From the NCBI GenBank assembly GCA_002712165.1, contig PASS01000076.1, forward strand, positions 1 through 64,000: a stretch of DNA of 64,000 nt, given 5' to 3'. The number at the start of each line of letters is the position of its first letter. The stretch's first letter is position 1. The notes below the pieces were generated by a model that was not told where the DNA came from, ran no database searches, and saw nothing but the letters and a program-made list of their open reading frames with translations. Source of the stretch: Fidelibacterota bacterium. Its GTDB lineage: Bacteria; Pseudomonadota; Alphaproteobacteria; Rhodospirillales; Rhodospirillaceae. The position numbers and the translations under genes were made by a program. Below, one piece after another: positions 9,870 through 20,474 of the stretch.

Positions 9870-11039
9870 ATGAATTTTAGGCTTTCAGAAGATCAAGAAA
9901 CGATACGCGAAACTATTCTAGGGATTTGCAGTAACTTTGACGATGAATATTGGCTTAATAGGGATAAAAAAGGTGGCTTCCCCGACGATTTTTATAAAGC
10001 TTTCGCTAAAGACGGATGGCTCGGTATCTGCATACCAGAAAACTATGGCGGCTCTGGTCTCGGCATCACGGAGGCTTGCGTCATGATGCAGGCTATCGCC
10101 GAGTCCGGAGCGGGAATGTCAGGCGCTTCGGCTGTGCATATTAACATATTTGGTCTTAACCCCGTAGTTGTGTTCGCGAATGATGAGCAACGCAAGCGCA
10201 TGCTGCCACCTATTGCTAAAGGTGAGGCAAAGGCCTGTTTTGGTGTCACGGAGCCTAACACTGGCCTCAATACGACTCAGCTAAAAACTCGTGCAGTGCG
10301 CAAAGGTGATAAGTACGTTGTGGACGGGCAGAAAGTTTGGATATCTACGGCACAAGTTGCTGATAAAATTCTTTTGCTTGCTCGCACTACACCTCTAGAT
10401 GAAGTTAATAATCCGGCTGATGGTCTTAGCCTATTTTATACAGACCTTGACCGGGGCGGGCGTACGTCAGTGCGCGAGATCGAAAAAATGGGTCGTAAGC
10501 CGGTAGATTCAAACGAATTATTCTTTGATGGTCTTGAGGTTCCAGTCGAAGATCGCATTGGCCAGGAGGGTAAGGGCTTCCGTTATATTTTACACGGCCT
10601 AAACCCCGAGCGTGCTTTGCTTGGTGCCGAATCGGTCGGCCTAGGGATGGCTGCTCTCAATCGCGCATCAACTTACGCTAAAGAACGTATTGTATTCAAC
10701 CGACCGATAGGCATGAATCAGGGGATACAGCACCCTCTTGCCAAAAATTGGATGGAATTAGAAGCAGCGCGTTTGATGGTGATGCAGGCGGCTTGGCAGT
10801 ATGACAATGACCTTCCCTGTGGAGCAGCCTCTAATGCTGCCAAGTATCTCGGCGCCGAAGCTTGCCGAGAAGCGTGCCAAACCGCGATGATGACTCATGG
10901 CGGCTTTGGATACGCCAAGGAGTATCACGTAGAGCGTTTTGTGCGGGAGTCCTTCGTGCCATGGATCGCTCCAGTCAGCCCTAATATGATTTTATGCTAC
11001 ATAGCAGAAAAGGTTCTGGGACTACCTAAATCGTATTGA
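9870..11039 (+). CDS. acyl-CoA dehydrogenase
   Basis: ACFGVTEPNTGLNTTQLKTRAVR, MTHGGFGYAKEYHVERFVRE. Confidence 0.93.
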   Translation: MNFRLSEDQETIRETILGICSNFDDEYWLNRDKKGGFPDDFYKAFAKDGWLGICIPENYGGSGLGITEACVMMQAIAESGAGMSGASAVHINIFGLNPVVVFANDEQRKRMLPPIAKGEAKACFGVTEPNTGLNTTQLKTRAVRKGDKYVVDGQKVWISTAQVADKILLLARTTPLDEVNNPADGLSLFYTDLDRGGRTSVREIEKMGRKPVDSNELFFDGLEVPVEDRIGQEGKGFRYILHGLNPERALLGAESVGLGMAALNRASTYAKERIVFNRPIGMNQGIQHPLAKNWMELEAARLMVMQAAWQYDNDLPCGAASNAAKYLGAEACREACQTAMMTHGGFGYAKEYHVERFVRESFVPWIAPVSPNMILCYIAEKVLGLPKSY

Positions 11040-11122
11040 ATTCTGCCAAATGCAATTACTTATTTTTCAATGCCATACAAAAGGGATCAGCTGTAACTAG
11101 CAAGCAAGCCCAGATGTCTAGG

Positions 11123-11198
<76 letters not shown>

Positions 11199-11344
11199 TT
11201 ACCCATCGGATGTATTGGCTGTCGTCATGTTGGGGTGCCCGACAGTGGAAGGTGCAGGAAAGTAGGGGGTTCCGGCTAGCCCTTCAAGTAATAATATAAA
11301 GCAGATCAAGGCCCGGCACTTATGTCGGCCAAGTGGATTAATGT

Positions 11345-11674
11345 TTAAAGGTCTTCATCCTTTTTTGTAACGACTACCTCCACATCTACGTCATCATCGC
11401 CAAGGTCTGAGGTGTCCTCGATGATATCATCCGTACTCGTATCATCGCTAGGGCTATCAATATCGACTAATTCATCTTTTGGCTTGGCTGGTGCCTCATC
11501 TTTTTTAGGCACGACCGCATCTCCAGTGCGGCGTGAAGCTTTAAAGATAACGGGTCGAGTGTTGGTTGTGCCACATTTTGGGCACACGCCAGGGATTTTG
11601 TTCAAATCGTAAAACCGGGTCTCGCAATTCTCGCAAGTTAGTTTTACTCCAAGTTCGGCTTTAGCCACCGTGAC
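11345..11674 (-). CDS. FYDLN-type zinc-ribbon protein (TIGR02300-like)
   Basis: [26 protein letters not shown] followed by an acidic tail; likely GTG start at 11674 (VTVAKAELG), so the track ORF start at 11821 is too long. Confidence 0.85.
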   Translation of the reverse strand, partial: VTVAKAELGVKLTCENCETRFYDLNKIPGVCPKCGTTNTRPVIFKASRRTGDAVVPKKDEAPAKPKDELVDIDSPSDDTSTDDIIEDTSDLGDDDVDVEVVVTKKDEDL

Positions 11675-11835
11675 CTCCGTTGCAAGCACTACTGCCTGCT
11701 TAATTAAGTTATCATACGCACAATGCACGGAAATGACTGCCTTCAGTTCCGTACTAGAGAAACGGTAGTGTTCTGGAGTGGCAGCGGCAAGGCATTTGCC
11801 ACTTTCTCGCCGCCCTGTCAAAAGTAAATACGCTT

Positions 11836-11861
11836 CAGAGGGGTGCTAATCCCCTTCTGAC
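11836..11861. other. strong hairpin TCAGAGGGG-TGCTAAT-CCCC(T)TCTGA in a divergent intergenic region
   Basis: 9 bp stem with one bulged T, between the zinc-ribbon gene (-) and aroA (+). Confidence 0.6.
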
Positions 11862-11939
11862 ACCACATGCCGTAGCCTTGGCGCGGGGGGCGTGCTATCA
11901 GGCGGCCGGCCTTTTACCTTGAGGAGTGCGTGTTCAAAG

Positions 11940-13343
11940 ATGTCTAAGCCCGATGATTCTACCCGTTCTGGGCCTATGGCCGCCATAGCTGTGTCCACGC
12001 GGGCTGCAGGCCTACGGGGCGATGTTACCGTGCCAGGTGATAAATCTATCTCTCACCGGGCACTAATTATGGGCGCTCTGTCAGTTGGAGAGACTTCTAT
12101 TACAGGACTTCTCACTGGCGAAGATGTGCTACATACAGCGCGGGCTATTGCTGCATTTGGCGCTAAATTAGAAGACTCAGCGGGCCCGGATGGAAAACCC
12201 GTATATACGGTCCATGGACGTGGAATTGGCGGTCTCAGTGCTCCGACCGATGTGCTCGACATGGGTAATTCTGGAACGTGCGCTCGTCTAATCAGTGGGC
12301 TTTTATCTGCTTATCCCTTCACGTCTTTTCTTACAGGTGATGAATCTTTGCGTCGCCGTCCCATGGAACGTATCATCGAACCTCTAAGCTCGACCGGCGC
12401 TAAGTTCATTACCGCTGAGGGTGGGCGCCTGCCAATGACGATTGTCGGAACGTCGATACCAATACCTCTGACTTACGATAATTCTATAGCCTCCGCTCAG
12501 GTGAAGTCGGCTGTCTTGCTCGCAGGTCTTCATGCTCCTGGCATCACTACTGTTACCGAACCGCGCACGAGCCGTGATCATACTGAGCGCATGTTCCGTC
12601 ATTTCGGCGTTGATGTTGATATCGTTCAAGAAAAAGGTGAGGGCGAGGGTGCTTATAAAGTAAGTATTGTTGGTCAGCCCGAGCTCAAGGGCTGCCCTGT
12701 ATGCGTGCCCGGTGACCCTTCCTCCGCTGCCTTTCTGGTGGTGGCCGCTCTGATAGTGCCCGGGTCGCACCTTATGATCCGCAATGTAGGCACCAATCCT
12801 ATCCGTACAGGTTTGTTCACAACGCTGAGAGAGATGGGTGCAGATCTCGCCTTCGTCAATTCGCGTAGCGAGTCAGGCGAGCCGGTAGCTGATATAGAAG
12901 TGAAATCATCTTCACTGAAAGGCGTTAGCGTGCCCGCCGCCCGAGTACCATCCATGATTGATGAATACCCAATACTCGCCATAGCTGCTTCACTCGCTGA
13001 TGGTGTGACTCGCATGGAAGGGTTGGGTGAACTCCGTTTTAAAGAAAGTGACCGATTAACTACCATGGAAAAAAACCTCACGGCTTGTGGTATTTCGGCT
13101 AGCGTAACAGAAGATGTTCTCACAGTGCGCGGGAAAGGAGCAAAAAGGAAAGGGGCAGTGACAATACCGGTCAAATTCGATCACCGTATTGCCATGTCAT
13201 TTCTTGTTCTTGGCATGGTAGGGGGCCAATCAATCGCTATAGACGACTCGTCGATCATAAGAACCAGCTTTCCCGGCTTTATCCCCCTGATGAATGCCCT
13301 GGGGGCCTCCATAAAGACTGATGACGGGTACGTAATGTCATGA
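11940..13343 (+). CDS. aroA: 3-phosphoshikimate 1-carboxyvinyltransferase (EPSP synthase)
   Basis: VPGDKSISHRALIMGAL, LDMGNSGTCARLISGLL, FKESDRLTTM; ATG 11940 preferred. Confidence 0.96.
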   Translation: MSKPDDSTRSGPMAAIAVSTRAAGLRGDVTVPGDKSISHRALIMGALSVGETSITGLLTGEDVLHTARAIAAFGAKLEDSAGPDGKPVYTVHGRGIGGLSAPTDVLDMGNSGTCARLISGLLSAYPFTSFLTGDESLRRRPMERIIEPLSSTGAKFITAEGGRLPMTIVGTSIPIPLTYDNSIASAQVKSAVLLAGLHAPGITTVTEPRTSRDHTERMFRHFGVDVDIVQEKGEGEGAYKVSIVGQPELKGCPVCVPGDPSSAAFLVVAALIVPGSHLMIRNVGTNPIRTGLFTTLREMGADLAFVNSRSESGEPVADIEVKSSSLKGVSVPAARVPSMIDEYPILAIAASLADGVTRMEGLGELRFKESDRLTTMEKNLTACGISASVTEDVLTVRGKGAKRKGAVTIPVKFDHRIAMSFLVLGMVGGQSIAIDDSSIIRTSFPGFIPLMNALGASIKTDDGYVMS

Positions 13344-13987
13344 TTGTTGCCATTGATGGTCCAGCCGCTTCGGGTAAAGGTACTCTCGCACAGCGTCTCG
13401 CTAATACGCTTAATTTTGCATATTTGGATACTGGTTCTTTATATAGGGCCGTGGGCCTTGCTACCCTGCGAGCTGGCGACGACCCTAGTCATGAGCCCCA
13501 TGCAGTTAAAGCAGCTCAATCGATTGATTTAAATATGTTTTATCCGCATGAATTGCGTAGTGAAGAGGCTGGTATTGCCGCTTCCAAAGTGGCTTTTCTC
13601 CCCAAGGTTCGAGCTGTCCTTCTAGAGTTTCAGCGCAGTTTTGCTACTAATCCGCCCCCCGGTAAGTCTGGAGTAATCATGGACGGCCGTGATATTGGCA
13701 CCGTAGTTTGTCCGTCTGCCACTGCTAAAATCTTTGTGACGGCAGATTTGCAAGTGAGGGTAGATCGCCGTGTCAAAGAGTTGCGAGATAAAGGGGAAAC
13801 GGTTATAGAAAACCGCGTTCGCGCTGATATGGAGATTCGAGATGCCCGTGATAAAGATCGGAGTGTCTCTCCTCTAACCCCGGCCAACGATGCTTGGATC
13901 TTAGATACTTCTAACCTTGATGCGGACGCTGCCTTTGCACAGGCTAGGGAGTTCGTCTCGGCGAAAATGCTGGAAAAATCGCTGTGA
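13340..13987 (+). CDS. cmk: cytidylate kinase
   Basis: IVAIDGPAASGKGTLAQRLA, MDGRDIGTVVCPSATAKIFVTA; ATGA overlap with aroA. Confidence 0.96.
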   Translation: MIVAIDGPAASGKGTLAQRLANTLNFAYLDTGSLYRAVGLATLRAGDDPSHEPHAVKAAQSIDLNMFYPHELRSEEAGIAASKVAFLPKVRAVLLEFQRSFATNPPPGKSGVIMDGRDIGTVVCPSATAKIFVTADLQVRVDRRVKELRDKGETVIENRVRADMEIRDARDKDRSVSPLTPANDAWILDTSNLDADAAFAQAREFVSAKMLEKSL

Positions 13988-14037
13988 TCTTAGGCAAGCC
14001 TTACTCTGTTTCGTTATAAGGGTGTTAGACGATATCT

Positions 14038-14071
14038 CGTACGGCAAATCGGAATGGTCCGATCCCGTGCG
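14038..14071 (+). promoter_or_regulatory. structured rpsA 5' leader hairpin (candidate S1 leader element)
   Basis: CGTACGG-caa-ATCGGA-atgg-TCCGAT-c-CCGTGCG: 6 bp + 7 bp stem separated by a small internal loop, about 60 nt upstream of the rpsA ATG. Confidence 0.6.
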
Positions 14072-14130
14072 CAAAGACCACCGGAACCAACCGGTTGGCC
14101 AGAATCAATGTTGAACCGAAAGGACACTAT

Positions 14131-15879
14131 ATGTCTGTTACTGAAACGGCGGTGAAAGAAGATTTTGCGGCCCTGCTCGATGAATCACTCGGAAAGGGCG
14201 GCGCTATTGAAGGTAAAGTTATTCGCGGCACAATCGTTCGTATTGACGATGATCATGCTCTTGTAGATGTGGGGCTCAAATCAGAAGGTCGGATTTCTCT
14301 AAAGGAGTTTGCTCGCAGTAGTAGCGAACCCGAAATGAAAGTTGACGATGAAGTTGATGTCTATGTGGAACGCTACGAAGATCGTGATGGACTTATTGTT
14401 CTATCGCGTGACAAGGCGCGCCGCGAGGAAGCTTGGAACGCCCTGGAAGAACAGCATGGTAAACAAAACCGAGTTGAAGGCATCATCTTCGGCCGCGTTA
14501 AAGGCGGTTTCACAGTCGACCTAAACGGAGCAGTTGCTTTCTTGCCGGGTAGTCAAGTAGACATCCGGCCGGTGCGTGATATTACGCCGCTCATGGGGAG
14601 TCCGCAAAATTTTCAAATACTAAAAATGGATCGTGCGCGGGGTAATATTGTCGTATCCCGCCGGGCAGTTTTGGAAGAGACTCGGGCCCACGAGCGCTCA
14701 AAACTCATGGATGACCTCAAGGAAGGTCAGGTACTCGACGGTGTGGTCAAAAACATCACTGATTACGGTGCGTTTGTGGACCTTGGAGGTGTTGATGGCC
14801 TGCTACATGTAACGGACATTTCCTGGAAGCGTATTAACCACCCCTCAGAGGCCTTGTCGGTTGGTCAGCAGTTGAAGGTAGAGGTTATAAGATTTAATCA
14901 GGAAACACAGCGCATTTCGCTTGGTATGAAGCAGCTCGAGTCTGATCCATGGGAGGGGATAGCTGCCAAGTATCCAGTTGGGACAAAGTTTAATGGCCGT
15001 GTCACAAATATCACAGACTACGGTGCATTCGTAGAACTAGAAGCCGGAGTTGAAGGCTTAGTGCACGTATCTGAGATGAGCTGGACAAAGAAAAATGTTC
15101 ATCCCGGCAAAATTGTATCTACCTCTCAAGAAGTCGAAGTCATGGTTCTGGATGTGGACCCCGATAAGCGGCGTATTTCTTTGGGATTGAAGCAGTGTGA
15201 ACCCAATCCCTGGACGGCCTTTAAAGAGAAATTTAAGCCAAACACTGAAGTCGAGGGTGAGATCAAGAACATTACGGAGTTCGGTTTATTTATTGGCCTA
15301 GATGGTGAGATCGACGGTATGGCACATTTGTCTGATCTCTCTTGGATTGAGAGCGGCGAGACCGCGCTGAAGGCTTACACCAAAGGACAGATAGTTAAGG
15401 CCAAAGTACTTGATGTGGACATTGATAAAGAGCGTATTTCTCTCGGAATCAAGCAATTAACTGAAAATCCAGTTGCTGTTGCCGCTGATGACCTTAAGAA
15501 AGGCCAGGTTGTCACTTGCGTAATTACCGTGGTGCAGGACAATGGTGTTGAAGTATCAGTCAACGACTCTCTTCAGGGCTTTATTAAGCGTAATGAGTTA
15601 GCGAAAGAGCGTTCCGAGCAGCGTCCGGATCGTTTCGCTGTTGGTGAGAAAGTAGACGCGCGGATTACGGCTATAGATTCTAAGTCCCATAAACTTACCC
15701 TGTCTATAAAGGCGCGCGAGGTTGATGAGGAGAAAAAGGCTATGGCTGAATTCGGCTCAGCTGATTCTGGGGCGTCTCTAGGCGAGATTCTGGGCGCGGC
15801 GCTGAAGAAAAAACAGAGCGAGGCCGGCCAGGACGACTCCGTAGAAGGTGAGAAGGCTGAAGAAAAGGCTAAAGAGTAG
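14131..15879 (+). CDS. rpsA: 30S ribosomal protein S1
   Basis: Repeated S1 domains (GVVKNITDYGAFVDLGGVDGLLHVTDISWKRINHPSE etc.); start at 14131 (MSVTETAVKEDF). Confidence 0.97.
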   Translation: MSVTETAVKEDFAALLDESLGKGGAIEGKVIRGTIVRIDDDHALVDVGLKSEGRISLKEFARSSSEPEMKVDDEVDVYVERYEDRDGLIVLSRDKARREEAWNALEEQHGKQNRVEGIIFGRVKGGFTVDLNGAVAFLPGSQVDIRPVRDITPLMGSPQNFQILKMDRARGNIVVSRRAVLEETRAHERSKLMDDLKEGQVLDGVVKNITDYGAFVDLGGVDGLLHVTDISWKRINHPSEALSVGQQLKVEVIRFNQETQRISLGMKQLESDPWEGIAAKYPVGTKFNGRVTNITDYGAFVELEAGVEGLVHVSEMSWTKKNVHPGKIVSTSQEVEVMVLDVDPDKRRISLGLKQCEPNPWTAFKEKFKPNTEVEGEIKNITEFGLFIGLDGEIDGMAHLSDLSWIESGETALKAYTKGQIVKAKVLDVDIDKERISLGIKQLTENPVAVAADDLKKGQVVTCVITVVQDNGVEVSVNDSLQGFIKRNELAKERSEQRPDRFAVGEKVDARITAIDSKSHKLTLSIKAREVDEEKKAMAEFGSADSGASLGEILGAALKKKQSEAGQDDSVEGEKAEEKAKE

Positions 15880-15907
15880 TCTTAAACGCTAGCTGGTCAC
15901 TCAAAGC

Positions 15908-15932
15908 GCCCGTCGTAACTGGCTCGACGGGC
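15908..15932 (+). terminator. probable rpsA terminator hairpin
   Basis: GCCCGTCG-taactggct-CGACGGGC 8-bp stem just after the rpsA stop; T-rich tract (cctttattttt) downstream but not immediately adjacent. Confidence 0.6.
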
Positions 15933-16109
15933 ACTATATGCCTTTATTTTTAAAATGATGAAGCTTTTAAAAAAGCACATTATTCCAAAAAACATGTATT
16001 TTGAGTGGCTTACCCTTGACTCTGCGTCGCGGTAAGCTCATGATTTTTACACAAATCCTGATACTGAGTATAAGCTCGTATCGTGTGACTGACTGGTGGG
16101 GAGCTACAG

Positions 16110-16388
16110 ATGACCAAGTCGGAACTGATCGCTCAGGTGGCTGCGCGCAATCCACATCTTTACCAAAGAGATGTGGAGCGCCTCGTTACATCCATTTTTG
16201 ATGAAATTTCTAAAGCATTGGGACGCGGCAATCGTGTTGAGCTGCGTGGATTTGGAGCGTTCTCAGTTAAGCGGCGCGACTCGCGTATCGGGCGTAATCC
16301 ACGCACGGGTGAGTCAGTTGCTGTAGCTGAAAAGGCTGTTCCTTATTTCAAGACCGGAAAACAGTTGCGCGACTTGCTGAATGCATAG
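16110..16388 (+). CDS. ihfB: integration host factor subunit beta
   Basis: [16 protein letters not shown]...[25 protein letters not shown]. Confidence 0.95.
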   Translation: MTKSELIAQVAARNPHLYQRDVERLVTSIFDEISKALGRGNRVELRGFGAFSVKRRDSRIGRNPRTGESVAVAEKAVPYFKTGKQLRDLLNA

Positions 16389-16422
16389 TGTCCGGGTCCA
16401 ATTACTCTAGCCCGGTTTTCCC

Positions 16423-16722
16423 GTGAAATTTATGAACACCTTTATTGCTGCTTTGGTTGCGGTTTTGGTTGTGCTGTTCGCGGTATCTAACCGCACCCAA
16501 GTAACTATGCAAGTTTGGCCGCTGTCCTATCAAATTTCTATGGGTCTTTACGCAGTTATTTTGTGGGCGGTTTTTATTGGGTTGATTATCGGCTTAATTA
16601 TAGCGTGGGTTATGGGCTCTTCGCGACGCCGTGAATTACGCGAAATTCGGCGGCGCGTTCGCGATTTAGAGCAAAGCTTGAGTCGTACTCAAAGCCTAAG
16701 CACAAAACCCAGCGGTGGATAA
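16423..16722 (+). CDS. LapA/DUF1049 family membrane protein
   Basis: Two TM segments, FAVSNRTQVTMQVWPL...; typical position between ihfB and pyrF. Confidence 0.8.
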   Translation: MKFMNTFIAALVAVLVVLFAVSNRTQVTMQVWPLSYQISMGLYAVILWAVFIGLIIGLIIAWVMGSSRRRELREIRRRVRDLEQSLSRTQSLSTKPSGG

Positions 16723-16809
16723 AACTGCTTACATATATTTGCTGTATGTAGGTAACATTTATTGGCTCCCTATTGTTGCCAAAAGTCTTTCTAACTTGGA
16801 TCATGCCTT

Positions 16810-17565
16810 ATGATTGCACCTGACCGTGATCTCAAAACACCAGTATTTTGTGCTCTCGACACCAAAGATCTGAGCCGTGCTACGGGCCTTGCGGCGAAAT
16901 TAGCTGATACTATTGGTGGATTCAAATTAGGCCTCGAGTTTTTTTCGTCTCAGGGGCCAAAAGGCGTTAAGCAGATTCAAAAAGCATCTGATGTGCCTAT
17001 TTTTCTCGACCTCAAACTAAATGATATTCCTAATACAGTGGCTAGCGCAGTGCGTGCGGTCGCCCCACTTGGGATCTATATGCTCACGGTTCACATCAAT
17101 GGTGGCCGGGCAATGATGGAGGCAGCAGCTGCGGCCGCTGCCGATGCCGCATACGAAGCGGTCAAGGCGCGCCCTTTGATTGTTGGTGTTACGGTGCTCA
17201 CAAGTTTTGATGATGATGATTTGGCTGAAGTCGGTGTGTCTAACACATTAGTTGATCAGGTGCGTCGAATGGCAGAGCTTGCCAAACGTTCGGGTCTTGA
17301 TGGTGTTGTTTGCAGTCCTCGCGAAGTTGCTATGCTACGTAGTGATCTTGGTGATGGATTCAAACTAGTCACACCTGGCGTTCGGCCTGAGTGGGCATCT
17401 GTAGATGATCAGAAGCGTTTCATGACGCCGTTGGAAGCGGTTAGCGCTGGTTCAGATTACTTGGTTATTGGGCGACCTATTACGGCAGCAAAAGATCCGC
17501 CATCGGCAGCTGCTCGTATCGTTGCCGAAATAACACCTGTGGAGTTGTCCACGGACGACGTATGA
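16810..17565 (+). CDS. pyrF: orotidine 5'-phosphate decarboxylase
   Basis: PIFLDLKLNDIPNTVASAVRA active-site motif; VTPGVRPEW. Confidence 0.96.
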   Translation: MIAPDRDLKTPVFCALDTKDLSRATGLAAKLADTIGGFKLGLEFFSSQGPKGVKQIQKASDVPIFLDLKLNDIPNTVASAVRAVAPLGIYMLTVHINGGRAMMEAAAAAAADAAYEAVKARPLIVGVTVLTSFDDDDLAEVGVSNTLVDQVRRMAELAKRSGLDGVVCSPREVAMLRSDLGDGFKLVTPGVRPEWASVDDQKRFMTPLEAVSAGSDYLVIGRPITAAKDPPSAAARIVAEITPVELSTDDV

Positions 17566-18221
17566 AAATTTCTGTCAAAATTTGTGGTATCAGTGATGAC
17601 CGAGGGCTAGTTGCAGCAGTTGAAGCCGGGGCATCCCAAGTCGGATTTGTTTTTTTTCGACAGTCTCCGCGCTATGTCGTGCTCGACACAGCAGCTGAGT
17701 TAGTTGCAGCCCTGCCACGGACGGTGACGTCGGTGGGCCTATTTGTTGATCCAACGGATAGAGATTTAGATATGGTGATCAGTCATGTGCGGTTGGGCAT
17801 GGTCCAGCTGCATGGTCGTGAAACACCGCAGCGGGTCGATGATGTGCGTGCAGCTTTCGGTTTGCCAGTTATCAAGGCAATCGGTGTGTCCAAAGCACAA
17901 GATATTCATGAGGCTAAGGCGTATGAAGATCATGCTGATTGGTTGATGTTTGACGCTAAAGCTCCGAAGGCATCTGCGCGTCCTGGTGGTAATGCGGTTA
18001 GCTTTGATTGGTCGCTGGCTAGATCTTATGCCGGAGCAACACCGTGGATGTTGGCTGGCGGGCTGACGCCGCGTAATGTAGCAAAAGCTATTAAGGATTC
18101 TGGCGCACGTAAAGTAGATGTCTCCTCAGGCGTTGAGACTCGCCCTGGAATCAAAAGCCCGGCAAAAATTAGGGCATTTCTAAGTGCTACACAGGGCCTA
18201 GCCTCGCAAAAAAAACCTTAA
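17562..18221 (+). CDS. trpF: phosphoribosylanthranilate isomerase
   Basis: VKICGISDDRGLVAAVEAGASQVGFVFFRQSPR; VDVSSGVETRPGIKSPAKI. Confidence 0.96.
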   Translation: MKISVKICGISDDRGLVAAVEAGASQVGFVFFRQSPRYVVLDTAAELVAALPRTVTSVGLFVDPTDRDLDMVISHVRLGMVQLHGRETPQRVDDVRAAFGLPVIKAIGVSKAQDIHEAKAYEDHADWLMFDAKAPKASARPGGNAVSFDWSLARSYAGATPWMLAGGLTPRNVAKAIKDSGARKVDVSSGVETRPGIKSPAKIRAFLSATQGLASQKKP

Positions 18222-18356
18222 CATATTGAAAATATAATAGGATTTGGTAGCAAGCCAATTCACGGTTAGGTATACAAGCGAGCCGGGGTATAAAACCGCC
18301 GCTCGTATTTCGAGTGATACTTTCTAGAGGTCTTGGTTAGGCGGGAATGAACGATC

Positions 18357-19577
18357 ATGGCATTAGCTGATGCTCTTAATACTTATCGCAGTGGTGTAGA
18401 TGAAAACGGCCATTTTGGCCTTTTTGGTGGCCTTTATGTTGCGGAAACTCTCATGCCGCTCATCCTTGAGGTAGGCGAAGCTTACGTTAAAGCTAAAGAC
18501 GATCCTGTCTTCGTTTCTGAGCTCGCTAAATTAAATACGCATTATGCCGGCCGCCCAAGTCCACTCTATTTTGCGGAGCGGTTAACTGAATATCTGGGTG
18601 GTGCACGCATTTATTTTAAACGTGACGAACTCAATCATACGGGCTCGCATAAAATTAATAATTGTCTCGGTCAAATCTTGATTGCGCGCCGTATGGGAAA
18701 AACACGCATCATCGCTGAGACTGGGGCCGGCCAGCATGGTGTTGCAACGGCCACTGTATGTGCACGCTTTGGTTTGCAGTGTGTGGTGTACATGGGCGCT
18801 AAAGATATGGAGCGTCAAAAGCCCAACGTCTTTCGTATGCGATTGCTAGGAGCGGAGGTGCGCGCCGTTGAGCAGGGCACTGGAACACTTAAAGATGCTA
18901 TGAACGAAGCGTTACGAGATTGGGTATCGAATGTGGATTCCACTTACTATCTAATTGGTACTGCAGCCGGACCTCACCCTTACCCAACCATGGTGCGCGA
19001 TTTTCAATCAGTAATCGGCGAGGAAGTGCGCACGCAGTTTCAAGAAGCCGAGGGCCGCCTACCAAACTCGCTAGTAGCGGCGGTTGGTGGAGGATCCAAT
19101 GCTATCGGCTTATTTTTTCCGTTCCTGGATGATGTGGAAGTCAAAATGTACGGTATTGAGGCTGCGGGTAGAGGTATTTCCACAGGTGAACATGCAGCAT
19201 CCATTACTGGTGGTTCGCCCGGTGTACTCCATGGTAACCGGACCTATTTGCTTCAGGACAAAGGGGGGCAAATTAAAGATGCATATTCTATATCCGCTGG
19301 CCTGGACTATCCAGGTATCGGGCCGGAGCATGCATGGTTGCACTCTCAGGGGCGAGTTAATTATGAATCGGTCACTGATAGTGAGGCGCTCGACGCATTC
19401 CACCTTTGTTCTAGGCAGGAGGGCATTCTGCCTGCATTGGAGCCAGCACATGCGTTGGCATATGTAATGCGCACCGCGCCAGGCCTACCAAAAGATCATT
19501 TGCTTGTAATGAATATGTGTGGGCGTGGAGATAAGGATGTGTCCACTGTTGCTGAGGCTATGGGAACAAACCTGTGA
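18357..19577 (+). CDS. trpB: tryptophan synthase beta chain
   Basis: [51 protein letters not shown]. Confidence 0.97.
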   Translation: MALADALNTYRSGVDENGHFGLFGGLYVAETLMPLILEVGEAYVKAKDDPVFVSELAKLNTHYAGRPSPLYFAERLTEYLGGARIYFKRDELNHTGSHKINNCLGQILIARRMGKTRIIAETGAGQHGVATATVCARFGLQCVVYMGAKDMERQKPNVFRMRLLGAEVRAVEQGTGTLKDAMNEALRDWVSNVDSTYYLIGTAAGPHPYPTMVRDFQSVIGEEVRTQFQEAEGRLPNSLVAAVGGGSNAIGLFFPFLDDVEVKMYGIEAAGRGISTGEHAASITGGSPGVLHGNRTYLLQDKGGQIKDAYSISAGLDYPGIGPEHAWLHSQGRVNYESVTDSEALDAFHLCSRQEGILPALEPAHALAYVMRTAPGLPKDHLLVMNMCGRGDKDVSTVAEAMGTNL

Positions 19578-20422
19578 CAAAGGATAACGTTATAAAAGAA
19601 AGTCGCATCACTCGCCTTTTTGCGCGCCTTAGAAAACAAAAGCGACCAGCTTTAGTGACTTTTATCACCGCTAATGACCCGACTCCCAACATATTCCAAA
19701 ATATTCTCACAGGGATGCCTGCTGCGGGCGCTGATATTATCGAAATCGGTATACCTTTTTCCGACCCTATGGCGGATGGCCCAGCGATTCAGGCATCAAG
19801 TCAGAGATCTTTAAGGCATAACACAAGAATTTCTGACGTGTTTGATGCGGTCAAGGTTTTCCGGGGTATAGAGTCCAACACGCCCATTGTTCTTATGGGT
19901 TACTACAATCCAATTTATCGTTATGGTGCGAAGGATTTCGCTCAAGACGCTATACTGGCTGGAGTTGATGGTGTCATTGTCGTTGATTTACCACCTGAAG
20001 AGGCCGAAGAACTGAATATTTACTTGCGTAGTAACGGCCTGCATATGATTTGTTTAGCTGCGCCGACATCTAGCAATAAACGGTTGCCTACTATTCTAGA
20101 CCATGCATCAGGCTTTCTCTATTACGTATCAATTACCGGCATAACCGGCACTAGATCTGCTGATGCAAGTGTAATTAAAGATGAGGTAGAGAGGTTGCGT
20201 AAGTATACAAATCTTCCCATTGCCGTTGGCTTCGGCATTAAAAACCCAGAAAGCGCAGCTGCCATTGCCGCAAATTGTGATGCGGTGGTTGTGGGCTCTT
20301 CGATTGTTGAGATTATCGCTAAAGATGTTGAGAAAAACGGGTCACCCTCGCTAGGCTTAGCAGGTACTGTTCTGGAATTTGTTAAGAGCCTGGCCACGTC
20401 TGTTAACCGGGCTTGGACGTGA
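19574..20422 (+). CDS. trpA: tryptophan synthase alpha chain
   Basis: [34 protein letters not shown]. Confidence 0.97.
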   Translation: MTKDNVIKESRITRLFARLRKQKRPALVTFITANDPTPNIFQNILTGMPAAGADIIEIGIPFSDPMADGPAIQASSQRSLRHNTRISDVFDAVKVFRGIESNTPIVLMGYYNPIYRYGAKDFAQDAILAGVDGVIVVDLPPEEAEELNIYLRSNGLHMICLAAPTSSNKRLPTILDHASGFLYYVSITGITGTRSADASVIKDEVERLRKYTNLPIAVGFGIKNPESAAAIAANCDAVVVGSSIVEIIAKDVEKNGSPSLGLAGTVLEFVKSLATSVNRAWT

Positions 20423-20474
20423 CGTAAATAGCTCTAGATGTTATAATTCTTCCAATTTAAGGAAGGAGTCTGCC

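Noticed and set aside
12674-13174. 166-aa - ORF opposite aroA
   Set aside because: Antisense shadow of aroA, no domain or plausible start context.
15961-15976. AAGCTTTTAAAAAAGC inverted repeat after rpsA
   Set aside because: AT-rich weak stem without a following T tract; the GC-rich hairpin at 15908-15932 is the better terminator candidate.
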